A stretch of 64,000 nucleotides of DNA from Adineta steineri (Eukaryota > Rotifera > Eurotatoria > Adinetida > Adinetidae). Where the stretch lies: positions 386,685-450,684 of the forward strand of contig CAJNOI010000017.1 of NCBI GenBank assembly GCA_905250115.1, given 5' to 3'. The notes under the pieces are model-generated. The model had not been told where the DNA came from and did no database searches. It worked only from the letters and a program-made list of their open reading frames with translations. The position numbers and the translations under genes are program-made. This document shows positions 1-13,768 of this stretch, in pieces; the first letter of the stretch is position 1; every line of letters starts with the position of its first letter.

Positions 1-286
1 AAAATAATAACCTTACAGATTATGCATGCTTTTTAGTATACCTTCCGTCTTATATGGCTAGGCCCCTCGATCTTGGAAATTTTATTATAGCTATTGCAAG
101 TAAGGATCATTGCTATAGAGTCGTTTTAAACTTCTTTCCAGCGGTCATTACTTCAATAATGTAATGTGAATAGTCCTGTCATCTATCGAACTCTAGTATT
201 TTCTTATCCAAGAAGACTTGTTGTGATTGGTTAGTTTTCTACTGATAGGAATATATGAATATTGTACGATTAGAGAAAAACATAAA

Positions 287-1518
287 ATGTATTTCGATAA
301 ACTTGCTGTAAAACGAAATTTATCACTTTCATCTTTATTAGAAATACTTTCCGATGTACTCTATCGTTATTCAAAACATGATTCATCAATTGAACAACCT
401 TTACGTTCAATTTTATCCATCGGTAATCAACAAAAGTATAAAACGAAAATAGAATTTCTTTTAAATTATAATTTACAAACTAAATTTTAGTGCACTTTTA
501 AATTTACCATGTATTGATAGTCAACTTGGTTATATGTGCGTAAAAACAATAACAAGCTTTCCGGAAAGTTCACCAGCTATTGACGGTGCTGTTTCATTAT
601 TTGATTCAAATAATGGTCGTTTACTTTTGGTTTGATCATAATATTGAAAAGTTCTAGTTTATATCTATAATATTTTAGATAGCTGATGCACAAGAAATAA
701 CTGCACGACGTACTGCAACGACTTCTTTTCTTGCAACTAATGTATAAAGTAAACTATTTTATAGATGACTAATTTTATTTCGATAAATTTAGTTATTAGC
801 AATTTCAAAATGGACAGATGATCAAAAGAAAAATGCAACTTTAACTATAGTTGGTTGTAGTACTCAAGGAGAAGCACATCTTGATGTTTTTACTGAATTA
901 TTTAAATGGAATAAGGTACGAACAAAAAATATATTGATTTATTTAGAAAAAAATTTTTTTTTTGTATATTTAAGATTTATTTATGGAGTCGAACTACGAA
1001 AAATGCGATTAATTTACAATTGGAATATTCAAAAAAATTAAATAATATCGAAATAGTAGAAGATTTAAATGATAATCGTATACAAGAATCAGATGTTATT
1101 TGTACATGTACAGCTAGTGAACAAGCTCTTATTAGCTTGAAACAAGTGAAAAAAGGTGTACATATTAATGGTAAATTAATATAGTTTTGTTTTACAGCAT
1201 TGATAGGCTACTCTATATTTAGCTGTTGGTTCATTTCGTGCAACAATGCGTGAACTTGCTGATGATCTTATGTTATCATCAGATACAAATGTGATTGTTG
1301 ATAGTCGAGAAAGTGCAATGAAAGAAGCAGGTGAAATAATTCAATCACAGGCTAAAATTATAGCTGAACTTGGAGAATTAATTAATAATGAAAAATTTTG
1401 TCAGGAAATATCGAATGAAAAAATAACAATTTTTAAATCTGTTGGCATCGCTATTGAAGATCTTGCAGCAGCTATCGTTCTCCAAGAATCATTAAAGAAA
1501 AATAAAAAAAATGATTAA
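287..1518 (+). CDS. CRYM-like: Mu-crystallin / ornithine cyclodeaminase family protein (ketimine reductase)
   Basis: Six exons (287-435, 491-629, 679-741, 793-915, 975-1170, 1223-1518) join in one frame to give 321 residues, close to the roughly 314 of animal mu-crystallin. Family landmarks in order: an N-terminal helix followed by a QPLRSIL strand, the ARRTA segment that follows the substrate-binding region, a Rossmann nucleotide loop (IVGCSTQGEAH), the WSRT strand, a SDVICTCT motif, then INAVGSF and the C-terminal GEI/LGEL helix region. By family knowledge these enzymes are NAD(P)H-dependent, cytosolic imine (ketimine) reductases or cyclodeaminases, and vertebrate CRYM also binds thyroid hormone; which activity applies here cannot be told. 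The ATG at 287 was chosen because it fits the family N-terminus; an in-frame ATG at 227 would add 20 hydrophobic residues with no counterpart. All five introns are 50-60 bp. Confidence 0.88.
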
Positions 1519-3108
1519 TTTTTGAGTTTTCTCTTTTTTTCGATTGATTAAAACTGTGATTTTCGTTTATCTTCCAAATATATATGATAATAAAGTAATT
1601 TATGATTTTTTAGATTTTGATTATGTTCAAGAATTCAACATGAATAGAAAAACTTTCAAACAATGGTAAGATATTGCAACAAAACGATTCATATTATACT
1701 AGTGTCATGGTCAGGGGTGGCGGTTTATAACTAATAGCTATATCCGTCCCTGATCTGATGGATGTCATCATAGAGAAAAGTTTTACTATCCATGACTTAC
1801 TAATTATATACCAGTATCAGACTAATGATCAATAGGACAATATTCTCCAGAAAATAATACCTGTTATAATAGTTTAAAATAGAAGGTTATATTGATTTTG
1901 AAAGAAAAACAAAATTACGTCGATGATTTGTTGTTTTATGAAATGTCAATAGTAAATTCTTTTACTGCGTAATATTAAATAATGCGTACGTCAAGGATAG
2001 TTTTTTTTATCGTTGATAATGACATATATGTATACATATATATTATTGCATACTATATAACCTTACTATAAATGCGTACGTCTATACTATAAATAAATAT
2101 TTATCCTTCAAATAAAATGATGCGATATTTCCGATTTATTTAACTAATTAAACGTTTCTTACAATTATATAAATTAATATTTTCCGCTTTCAAAAACACG
2201 ATATTTTAACTTGTTGACTCTTTGATAAATAACATGCGTTTGCCCTTAAGTGATATTTCGATACAAACATGCCTTTCCATCCATCTTTACAAAATCAGAC
2301 ATGTTCTTATACTTAGCAAAAAAATATTGTATCGATTTAGTTATTAAGCGCGTGATGTATGCACTTAAACGAAAACAAAAAGAAAAGTATTGCGAAAGAT
2401 AAGAGCTTTTTTTTTTCTCATACACATTTTACACACACACACCCCTACGCACATTATTCTGTTTCTCTACGTTAATTCAGAAGTAAACACAATCTATTGC
2501 TTTTGTTTGTTTCATCGTGTTAGAGACGTAAAATTAAGTACGCTATTTTTTCTTTACTTCTATGCACAACGAAATAAACTTCAACATCAATCATGATAAT
2601 AGAAGTAAATAGCATAAAGCACATAGGTCATTCTAATCTTTTTAAATAAATATTAAATGTAATGTGATAACATACAGGTGCCCAAAACAAGAGATATCTA
2701 CTTTATCTCTTATATATATAGTGTACTATTATCAATGAAGATCTATACTTTTCAGGTATATCGGTATTTTACGCAGTTTGTTTTTGAATTTTCTAGGTCT
2801 TAAAAAAAAAACGTTCCAGATGGCTCCAAAATATGTGTAGATATTTTTTTCTTTTCATTTAGTATTTTAATCGTATTTTTTGCGTATCACGCCATTGCAT
2901 TCACACCCCCCTGATCATATATATTTTATCACGAGGCATATACAACCGCAAAAATCACGCGCTTAGTCTTCGCTGCTATCGGAAGACAAAAACAACATTA
3001 GAAAACGAGAGGTGTGTCGCCTGATACGTAGAACATTCTTTCTCTTTTCTCTTTCTTTTCTTTTTTTTCTATTATTGCGCTGCAGCCTGATAAATGACGT
3101 CAGGCAAA
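1519..3108. other. Intergenic region, no gene recognised
   Basis: This is AT-rich DNA with no convincing ORF. It contains a short direct repeat (AATGCGTACGTC near 1981 and 2071), simple TA tracts, and a perfect CRE-type palindrome TGACGTCA at 3095-3102 just before the assembly gap. Nothing else is recognised. Confidence 0.6.
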
Positions 3109-3208
3109 NNNNNNNNNNNNNNNNNNNNNNNNNNNNNNNNNNNNNNNNNNNNNNNNNNNNNNNNNNNNNNNNNNNNNNNNNNNNNNNNNNNNNNNNNNNN
3201 NNNNNNNN
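3109..3208. other. Assembly gap (100 N)
   Basis: A run of exactly 100 N, the usual placeholder for a gap of unknown length. The sequence right of it is the C-terminal coding part of DHX37 and the sequence left of it is non-coding, so most of DHX37 lies in the gap or the join is wrong. Confidence 0.98.
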
Positions 3209-4139
3209 CGAAAAATTCTTGCAGCTGGCATGGTCGATCGTTTAGCCAAGTAAATTATAATATTTTTGTTTTCATCAAAAAACAAAAATTCAATATATTT
3301 TTAGACGAATAGAAGGACCTGTCGTGGTTAATGGTCATAAAGCAAATAATGCTTATCAAGTAATTTAAATAGAAGAATTTTTATTTGAAAAAAATGTATA
3401 TATATATTTCTAGACACTTTTACTTGAAGAACCAGTGTTTATACATCCATCATCTGTTCTTGTCAATGATTTACCAACATTTATCTGTTATCAAGAATTA
3501 CATGAAACAACTCGAATATTTATTAAAGGTAATTTTTCTTTTTTCGAATAATTTTTTTTGTTTTTATTAATATTTAATTAGATATTTGTGGTATTCAAAT
3601 GGATTGGATTGTTCAATTGAATCCACATTTATGTTCATTTGGTCCAATTGAAGATGAACCATGTCCACGTTATGATGAAATTCAAGATAAAATGGTTTGT
3701 CATCGTAAAGCAACTATTGGTCAACGAGTATCATGGTCACTTGGTCCATCAATTGAAACTGTATTTCCACTAGATACAATCGATCGTTTTCGTTGGTTTG
3801 GAAAATATTTTCTTGATGGTATTATATGTCCACGTTTATTACAATTTCATCCAGCTTTATTATGTTCATCAAATGCAATGGTTAAATCTTGGGCATCACT
3901 TATGGAACGAACACAAAAATTTCTCAATGCACTAGTAGCAAAACAAATTGATAATCGAACTCAATTAATAGAAATTTGGTCAGCAGAACCACAATGTATG
4001 AGAAAACAATTTTTTTTTTCTAAATTTAATATTAATTTTTTTTCTGTTTAATTAAGATTTACTTGATATTTATTGTACTTGGTTACCGGAATCATTACAT
4101 ACACAAGTCAGATCTGTCTGGCCACCAATACCGAAATAA
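3209..4139 (+). CDS. DHX37: DEAH-box RNA helicase DHX37, C-terminal part only
   Basis: Five exons (3209-3249, 3305-3359, 3414-3528, 3582-3995, 4057-4139) give 235 residues in one frame to a stop at 4137-4139. The order of segments matches the C-terminus of DHX37 (yeast Dhr1/Ecm16): the AAGMVDRLA helix, the [12 protein letters not shown] segment of the OB-fold region, YQELHETT, the [13 protein letters not shown] strand, a DRFRWF region and the final CTWLPESLH...WPP end. DHX37 releases U3 snoRNA from pre-ribosomes during small-subunit assembly in the nucleolus. The helicase core (motifs I-VI) is absent because of the gap at the left edge, so completeness of the gene cannot be judged. The stop lies only 150 bp before the GMP reductase start. 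Confidence 0.9.
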
Positions 4140-4289
4140 AAAAAAGCATAAATAGTTTTAAGTTTAAATATAAATCAGACAAGTATTGTTAAGGATGATT
4201 TGTTATTCTTTCTTGTTTTTTGTTTTTGTTTGATTGTTTTTGTCATCTATTGTTATGATGAATTTCTTAAAATTGTAGATAAATTCAAC

Positions 4290-6364
<2,075 letters not shown>

Positions 6365-6397
6365 TCCCGATCGATCACTACCGGTTTTTTTTCTTCA

Positions 6398-6420
6398 CTA
6401 TCTCTCTCTCTCTCTCTCTC
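6398..6420. repeat. (CT)n microsatellite
   Basis: A pure CT dinucleotide run just downstream of GMPR, within its presumed 3' UTR or the short intergenic space. Confidence 0.8.
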
Positions 6421-6620
6421 GTTTTTTTCATTATAGTAACAGTAGATGAAGCAATTTGAATAAAACATGCATGTTGTCTTCTCCTTTTTTCTTTTCTTTT
6501 TCTCTATCTATTCAACTATTTGTTCATGTTCAATGTAGAAGAGAGATCAGTCATTGAACAATGTAAATAATCATAGACAAAAGAACGAAAGTAAATAGAC
6601 AATTCGTACAGAAGTAAAAG

Positions 6621-7127
6621 ATGTTATGTCGACAAGAGTTCATGTTATTATTTCTAACCTTTATATTAATTTTACCATTATATGCTGAACGAAAATCATC
6701 TTTTCGAAATACATTTTCATGTTTTAAATGTACACATCATGATAAACCACAAGAAATTAAAGAAGCAGCATGTATGAAAAAATTTGATTCAAGTAAATAT
6801 ACACATGAAGAATGTCAAAGTGAAAATGGACCAGGTAAATGTCTTAAATCGTATGAAAAAACTGAAGCACGTACAAAAAAACAAATTGAAGAAGATGAAC
6901 GATCTGTAACAATACGAAAATGTGTATCACAAGGTGAACTTGATTTTTTAAAAAATGTACGAAATATTGATACAAGTGATGGATGTCATACAATGCGTTC
7001 AACTAAAACAAAACATAAAGTTTATTGTTTTTGTTCAAATAATTTATGTAATAAAGGAAAAAAATATGTGTCACTATCAATAGTTACATTGTTTTTTTGT
7101 ATGTTTTTTTTAAAAATATATATTTAA
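6621..7127 (+). CDS. Secreted or GPI-anchored Ly6/quiver-like three-finger protein
   Basis: Single-exon ORF of 168 residues. It has a hydrophobic N-terminal signal segment (about residues 8-22), a cysteine-rich body opening with CFKC (about residue 34), further cysteines at spacings compatible with a three-finger fold, and the terminal CFCSNNLCN motif typical of Ly6/uPAR and quiver/sleepless proteins. A hydrophobic C-terminal tail (about residues 150-168) would serve as a GPI-anchor signal. The mature region is charged and lysine-rich between the first and last cysteines. An internal ATG at residue 8 would also leave a good signal peptide. In insects such proteins modulate potassium channels and nicotinic receptors; the target here is unknown. 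Recognition rests on the cysteine pattern alone. Confidence 0.7.
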   Translation: MLCRQEFMLLFLTFILILPLYAERKSSFRNTFSCFKCTHHDKPQEIKEAACMKKFDSSKYTHEECQSENGPGKCLKSYEKTEARTKKQIEEDERSVTIRKCVSQGELDFLKNVRNIDTSDGCHTMRSTKTKHKVYCFCSNNLCNKGKKYVSLSIVTLFFCMFFLKIYI

Positions 7128-7310
7128 AGAATATTTTTCGAATTCTCTCACGAACTTAAAAATTCCATTTATGTGCTGAATGATTTCATTACAAAAACAT
7201 AGTTTCTGTTTGTTTTTGTGTTTGTTATTTTAAACACAAAAAAAATGTGTTGTTAAGTTTATGCAAATCAGTTTGAGTGAGAAATAGAAAGAATAAGTAC
7301 AACGTTAATC

Positions 7311-8124
7311 ATGGCATCAACACATCGAGTAATAGGATTATGAAATTGTATAATTAATTTAATATAAATATATTTAGACAGCTCGTACTCATGGTGAAAG
7401 TACGAAACATAGACCATTACATGATATGATATTAGCAAGAAGAAGAGGACAAAAGAAAGTATTTTTAACAAATTCACAAAAATCAGTCTTCGAATTACAC
7501 GGAGAAGATGAAAATCAGAAGCCGCCACCATATACATATTACACGACAATAAGATATGATAGCAATAATATACCTGCAGAGAAAAATACTCCAAGAAAAC
7601 CTGTAAAACAACAACCAAGTCCACAACCTTCTATTCGACATCAAGAACCGTCTCAACTTAATCATAAACCAATACCCGTGCCACAACCAGTGCCTGTACA
7701 AAAACGAACACCTGTACCACAACCAGTGCCTGTAGCAAAACCAACACCTGCAGCAAAACCAATACCTATAGCACAACAAACTACACCAGTACCTCATAAA
7801 ACTGTTGAAATAGCACCGAAACAAGTTGTAAATAAGAATCCTCCTACTCAACCAGCTGTGCCTGTTACTAAACAACGTGTAGAAGTGGTTTCACAATCTG
7901 TTCAACGACAGACAGTTAATGCAAAAGTAGCGGAGATAAAACAAGAACGAAGACCTGTTAAATTTACTGATTCAAATCAACCGCAAGTAGAACAACAACA
8001 TGCTGAACCACAAAATCTAACACATGTTCCTGTTAATAATTCTACTCGAAAAGGAGCTGTAGAAACTCTAGTTAATTCAGTTGTGATACAACCAAATGGT
8101 AATAAACCAAAACAACAAAAATAA
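7311..8124 (+). CDS. Low-complexity PVPQPVPV-repeat protein
   Basis: Two exons (7311-7328 and 7378-8124) join to a 254-residue protein; the short first exon encodes MASTHR and the 49 bp intron has normal GT-AG ends. After a basic stretch (LARRRGQKK) the protein is rich in Pro, Val, Gln and Lys, with a degenerate repeat of PVPQPVPV-like units at about residues 100-145. There is no membrane segment, no cysteine cluster and no recognised domain. It could be a cytoskeletal or scaffold protein or a lineage-specific disordered protein. The reverse strand also carries an open frame here, a by-product of the repeat composition. Confidence 0.65.
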
Positions 8125-8690
8125 ATTTTCATTTCATATAAAATGAAATACATATAAATATATTCTTATTTAAATAATCATTTAGGATGAAATAACTAAT
8201 GATCTTTTTTTTTCATATGTTAAAAAATAATCTGAAATTCTATTTCTTATTAACATGCATTTAATATATGAAATAAATAAGCAATCCTTTCAATAAACTG
8301 ACTTATAAAATCATTTACACATTGTATCAATTCTATCGATAATATAAATGTATTCATTTATTCATTTAATACAGTATTAGTATGTATTATATACCCGTTC
8401 ATGTGACGTCATATATGTATTTTTAAGATAAGCATCAGCCAATAATCATATAATACGATTATTACATATATATTATATGTCTAATTTTGCAATATATAGG
8501 ATTTAATATTTATATATTCAATGTATAAATTACATATCAATTACTAATGATTTAATAATATTGCTCAAGAACTGAGCGTCATCTTTCGTTAAGAAGAATC
8601 TAACTGGTCTATCGATGTATCAAGTTTTTACTAAAACTGATAGCGTTCCGTCGGGAGAAGAAATATGTAAAAGAATATTTTTGAAGATTG
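8125..8690. other. Intergenic region upstream of TMEM245
   Basis: AT-rich, without ORFs. A perfect CRE-type palindrome TGACGTCA lies at 8404-8411, about 280 bp before the TMEM245 ATG; it may be a promoter element, but this is only a motif match. Confidence 0.4.
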
Positions 8691-11600
8691 ATGGCAAACC
8701 ATGACGATTCTAATACACAACACGAAAATACGGAAAATATTAATTTGAATGATGGTAAATTGTCTAATAAATGATACTAATTTTTTATTAAAGAATTCTA
8801 TGAATATTTATAGATGATCGTGTTCGTCGTCTTGGTTCATCAATTCTAAATCTACTTCCAACTGAAAGAGCGTCGCATCGTGATCGACAAACTTTTCGTC
8901 AAGCATTTGTTCATTCTGCAGCTATTCTATTTGTTTTAGTATGCGGTGCATGTGCTCTACTTGCTTATCGTGTATTAGAACCATTCCTTCGTAGTATATT
9001 ATGGTCAATATTAGCCGGTGCATTTTTATTTCCATTTAAGAATCATTTAACATCAACAGCACGTCAAAATTTACGACAATTAGATACAGATTCGCATTTA
9101 TTATTTTATGGTTTAGTTATACTTTTACCATTACGAACAATTGATAGAACAATTGAATCGATTGGTCCATTATTTATACGTAAATGGAAAGAATTATTAA
9201 TAATTATTATATTTTTACCAACAATTGAATTGCTGCAAACAGGTGTTGTTTATCTTTGGGTAATATCAATTACAGATGATATTACAAGCATAGTTGTAAA
9301 ACTTGTTGAGTTTTTTGGTTCAATATGGATAAGAACCTTGATAACAACATCTGTTATTGCTTATTTAATATCTGTTTTAACTATTTATGATAGATCACCA
9401 TCAATTAAAAAATCGCTTAATGTGCTTGCTGTACCTGTTTGGTTTATTTTATTAATATATTTTTCTCAATTTCTTCCGGTTACTTATCGATTAATTGTAA
9501 TTATTCTATCAATTGTACTGACTGCCGTCGGTTTTATTGTAGATCTGAGAGAACATTTTGATCAAAATACTGCTCGTAAGTTTAATTTTTAATTAATTTT
9601 AAAAAAAGAATATAGAACTCGTATTTATACTAGACTAGTCTTTCTATAATCCAGATATTTTCAGTGCATATATCAGAAGTAGTTCATTTCTAAAACACCA
9701 GAAATTTTTATTAATACTCTTACTCGTAATAACATGATTCTGTACATTTTAAATATTATTATCCCGTAAGTGTGATTTCATTCTTTTCTTTCAATTGAAA
9801 CACATGAAAACTATTGAATATATCATATTCATTACTGTATTTTTACATTAGCTTATTAATAAACTTGAATTATTTTAGAATCAAATTCTTCTGATGATAA
9901 TCAACCTCGTAAATCAGTTTTCACTGATGCAGTTAATGTATTTAATCAAATACGAGCATATTATCATATTAAACGAGCTCAAGCTCAATTATCTGTTACA
10001 TCCAATACATCAGCATTTTCTACACCTTATTTTACATTTGTACTTTGGTCTTTAGTAGCTATTAAAGTTTATCAATTTTATTGGTATTTAATAATGATTT
10101 TATTTTTTGTCATTATTTATAAAATAATAAAATGTTTATTAATTAAAACATATTTTTATTTAACAAGACAAGAAAGTGTTCAAAATGTTATTCAACAAAT
10201 AACTAAATTTTTGCAAGATAGGTATGAATAATATTAAAGTTTCTTTAGATAATAAACTTTCTTTTTCTTTTTGAAATTAATTTAGACGTGATGTTTTAAC
10301 TCCATCACCTTTACATGGTCTTGTTCATTTTCTTATCAAAGGTGATAAAAAATTTAATTATGGTTTACAAGAATCTATTGATTATCTTGTCAGTGCATTT
10401 ATGATTGTTACATTATTTATAAGTGTTCTGTTTGGTACAATATTACTTATTATCCAAGTATTTTATTTTTTCGAAAAATTTTTCTTATATAATTTATTTT
10501 ATTCAGATTCATCAAGAAAGTATACATATGATTAAATTAACAAGTAATCTTATTAATGAAACAATTGTTCTTCAACCATCATTTCAACATATGTTACCAG
10601 ATCGAGAACATATGAGTCAATTAATGGATACAGCAGTGAATAATTTTTATCATGTTGGAAGAACTTGGATTGCTAAACAGGTAGATATCTAATTTAGGGA
10701 TGCAACGGTGATGGTAACCGTAGGGACCGGTAAATGTTTCATCTTGAGGACGTGGGTGTGGGATGGACGTTAGTGATAGATGAAATAAATACCCACACCT
10801 ACACCCTCAAGATGGAACGGCTACCGGTGAACCGGTGACTAACCGTCACCGTTGCATCCCTAATCTAGTTGTTTTCGATGGTCATTAAATTTCATATTAT
10901 TCATCGTTATTTTTTCTAATCTTTAGATCAATGTATTAGATCAAGATCAGACAACAAATGCAAAACTAGAAGAAGACGTGTTACAATTATGGGATCGTTT
11001 ATATACGTATATGACAAATGCATCAACATTATTTTCACCCGGTAAAAATCGTAGTTCTATTATGTATTCATCAACAAATCATTCATTATTAATACCAAAT
11101 CTATTTAGTCAAATGCAAACAAATTTTGATTTTCATATCAATGATATATATAGTTTAGTACGTGATAATCTTGGTTTATTACGTACTGTTCTTGATTCAA
11201 TTTGGACAAATACAACACTTTTATTAACATTATTATCAACAATAATTTCATTACTTTTTACGGGTGGTTTTGCATTATTTAATTTTTTGGTTTCATTTAT
11301 TGTTTTTGTTACATTACTTTTCTATTTACTTTCACATTCGGATCAACCGATATATCGACCAACTGAATGGTTAAATAACACATTAGCTGTTGGTGAAAAA
11401 GGTTTAGGTAAAGCTATTAATGATGCAGTAACAAGTGTATTTGTTGCATCACTTAAAATTGCTGCTTTTTATGGTCTTTATACTTATGTATTACATACAA
11501 TAGTTAGTTCAAATCTAGTTTTTTTACCAGCTGTTATTGCATCGATATGTGCTGTTACTTTAAAATCATATTGGGCTGCATTACCTGGATGTCTTGATTT

Positions 11601-12002
11601 ATGGCTTGTACAACAGCGACCGCTAGGTGCTCTACTTTTATTACTCGGCCAAATTATACCAGTCTATATTGTTGATACAGCTATTTATAGTGAAGTTAAA
11701 GGTGGTGGACATCAAGTAATATTTAATGAAGATTTTTTTTCGAAAATACAATCTTGAAGTTTATTTTATAGTATTTAACAGCATTAGCTATTGCCGGTGG
11801 TGTGTATTATAGGGGTATTGAAGGGGCATTAATTGGACCGATTGTTTTATGTTGTTTATTGGTTGGTGTAAAATTATATAATGAAACAATGGCTAATACA
11901 TTATCTTCAAATCATGAACAAGAACCTTCAACACCTTCATTGAGCCATACAACGAGGCCTATTATTCGTTCTCGTAGTTTACAAAGAATGTCAGTAAATT
12001 AG
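8691..12002 (+). CDS. TMEM245: Transmembrane protein 245 (AI-2E transporter-like superfamily)
   Basis: Seven exons (8691-8754, 8814-9575, 9879-10221, 10286-10457, 10507-10680, 10927-11715, 11772-12002) give 844 residues in one frame, near the length of vertebrate TMEM245. The protein is a multi-pass membrane protein: hydrophobic helices near residues 60-100, 130-185, 215-265, 310-350, 400-425 and 530-700. Diagnostic segments are YRVLEPFLRSILWSILAGAF near the N-terminus and the C-terminal block that ends in GGVYYRGIEGALIGPIVLC, which has the AI-2E/PerM-family repeat character. Its function in animals is largely unknown. The exon 5-6 intron (10681-10926) carries a complete hAT-like MITE; exon 2-3 is separated by a 303 bp intron with no recognised content. 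Confidence 0.9.
10695..10862. mobile_element. 168 bp hAT-like MITE with terminal inverted repeats and 8 bp TSD
   Basis: The element begins TAGGGATGCAACGGTGA and ends with the near-perfect reverse complement TCACCGTTGCATCCCTA. It is flanked by ATCTAATT (10687-10694) and ATCTAGTT (10863-10870), an 8 bp target-site duplication with one mismatch. Terminal TAGGGATG and an 8 bp duplication are hallmarks of the hAT superfamily. It is too short to code and sits wholly in a TMEM245 intron. Inside it is a second, G-rich hairpin (GTGGGTGTGGG and its complement) resembling hairpins at 55.8, 60.0 and 61.7 kb. Confidence 0.88.
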
Positions 12003-13768
12003 CTCAATGAACTTTATTGCATGTATACTATATGTTTTCTGTTATTTACAATGTTTAGTTTATTATTCAATATTTATTTTTCTCTAATCAACAATTATAG
12101 TTTAGTTGAAAATATTTGTTAGAAAAGATGAAATATCGTAAAACGATGTAGTATTTATAACAGAAGACACTATATTTCTAGTTCACAGAGAATTATACAA
12201 TTTTGTTTTTGTAACTTATTTATCGCATATCAGTAAAATAATAATATTAATCTTAGTGGCATATTACGCTCTATATATATAGAAGCTTATTGAATAAAAA
12301 TTATGTTTATTTAAACAACTACATCTGAATTATTATCAAATGTTCGAATGCATCATCATTCTTGCTAAATTTTTTAATACATTCTTATTAAGATTTTATT
12401 TTTCTTCATATATATACGAGATATCAAAATGAGCAGTCTTGTTTTCTTTGAATCTAATACCAACCATATGATGTTTTCATTTTACTACATACTGAGAACT
12501 TGAAGTTTTGTTTGTTTTAAACTGGGCGTGGTCGAGGCTAGCATCATAATTTTCTTCAGGCATAAATACGACGGTATGAGTTCTGATAAATCAAAACATT
12601 CCTGATTATAGGTTTTAAGAGTCAAAAAAAAGCGTTGTGGGTCTTCTCGGACTCCCAATTAGAAATATTTGTTCTACTGATTTTTTCTTTTATCTAGGTA
12701 ACATTACAATTCAACTGAATATTTCTAATATTGATCACATGTGTCACTGAATTTCACAAGCTTATTTAAATTACAGATCAATTCAAAAGATTAAAGCATA
12801 GATGATGATAGATTTGATTAACTATTCAGTTTTGAAAAAAACATACTTCATCTTACTTCAAATCGTTTTTATTTTCTGTCGATACAAATAATAATTGAAA
12901 TATTTCGGAGTATTTTATTATCCATTATTTTTCTTCCTAATATACAGCTATAAAATAAGTATAGAAATATGATAGATCACATAGAAGTTACCGTTAATCT
13001 GGATAGATTTCGCCCAAAAAACATTTGTAATTATACACTCGGTAAAAACAAAACTAAAAAATGTACTTTTATTAAATATTGTTTATTGTTATATCATGCA
13101 CCTTTATTATTTATACTCAAAAAAATATTTTTTTTATTCTAGTATTTGTCTACTCCACATAATGTACTGAATTTTTCTTATTCGTTTGAATTAAAAAAGA
13201 ACAATGCACTTAGAGGCTACTCTTATAGAATATTGCGTTAATTCAGAATTGTCCTTAAATCGCCATTTTCGAATGAAGAGAGGCGGCAACGTTGAGGTAG
13301 AAAAAACAATAAAAATATTAAAAAAAACTAACAAATTGTAAAGTGCGTAGAAACAAACTAATTTAATGCGCACGAAGAATATCAAAGGATATTTCAAGAG
13401 ATGTTAATGTTTTTTGGTTATATTCTGCACGTAAAAATGGGAGAATTCTCTTAATGATCATAAAAATAAGTTAACAATTTTTTTGTTCTGTTTTTCGAAT
13501 ATTCTCATGTATGAACTTCAAGCGGAATGAATCACGCAAAAAATATTTTAAATATAAAAGAATCATTTATTTTTTTTTCTTCTTTTCTTTCAATGATTTT
13601 TATAGTTAAATAAGTGCAAAAAAAACAACTACTATCCTTATGAAAACAGTAGATACTTTCGATTGCATACGGTTGACGACAAGCAAAACGGAATTCTTAT
13701 TTTTTTTATTTTACTCTGCATAAATACGCCCTGTTAATCGATTGCAACATACATATTAATAATTAAAT
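12003..13768. other. Intergenic region, no gene recognised
   Basis: 1.8 kb of AT-rich DNA with homopolymer tracts. The only ORFs are short, of low complexity and on either strand. No repeat or RNA gene was recognised. Confidence 0.5.

Noticed and set aside
1640..1800. Possible inverted repeat around CATGGTCAGGG and CCCTGATCTGATGG
   Set aside because: Complementarity breaks up after about ten bases; no consistent arms.
3012..3312. ORFs running through the first N gap on both strands
   Set aside because: They exist only because N codons are read as open; real coding sequence begins at 3209 in the DHX37 frame.
7268..7875. Antisense ORFs opposite the PVP-repeat gene
   Set aside because: They mirror the repetitive composition of the sense gene, begin nowhere plausible and have no domain.
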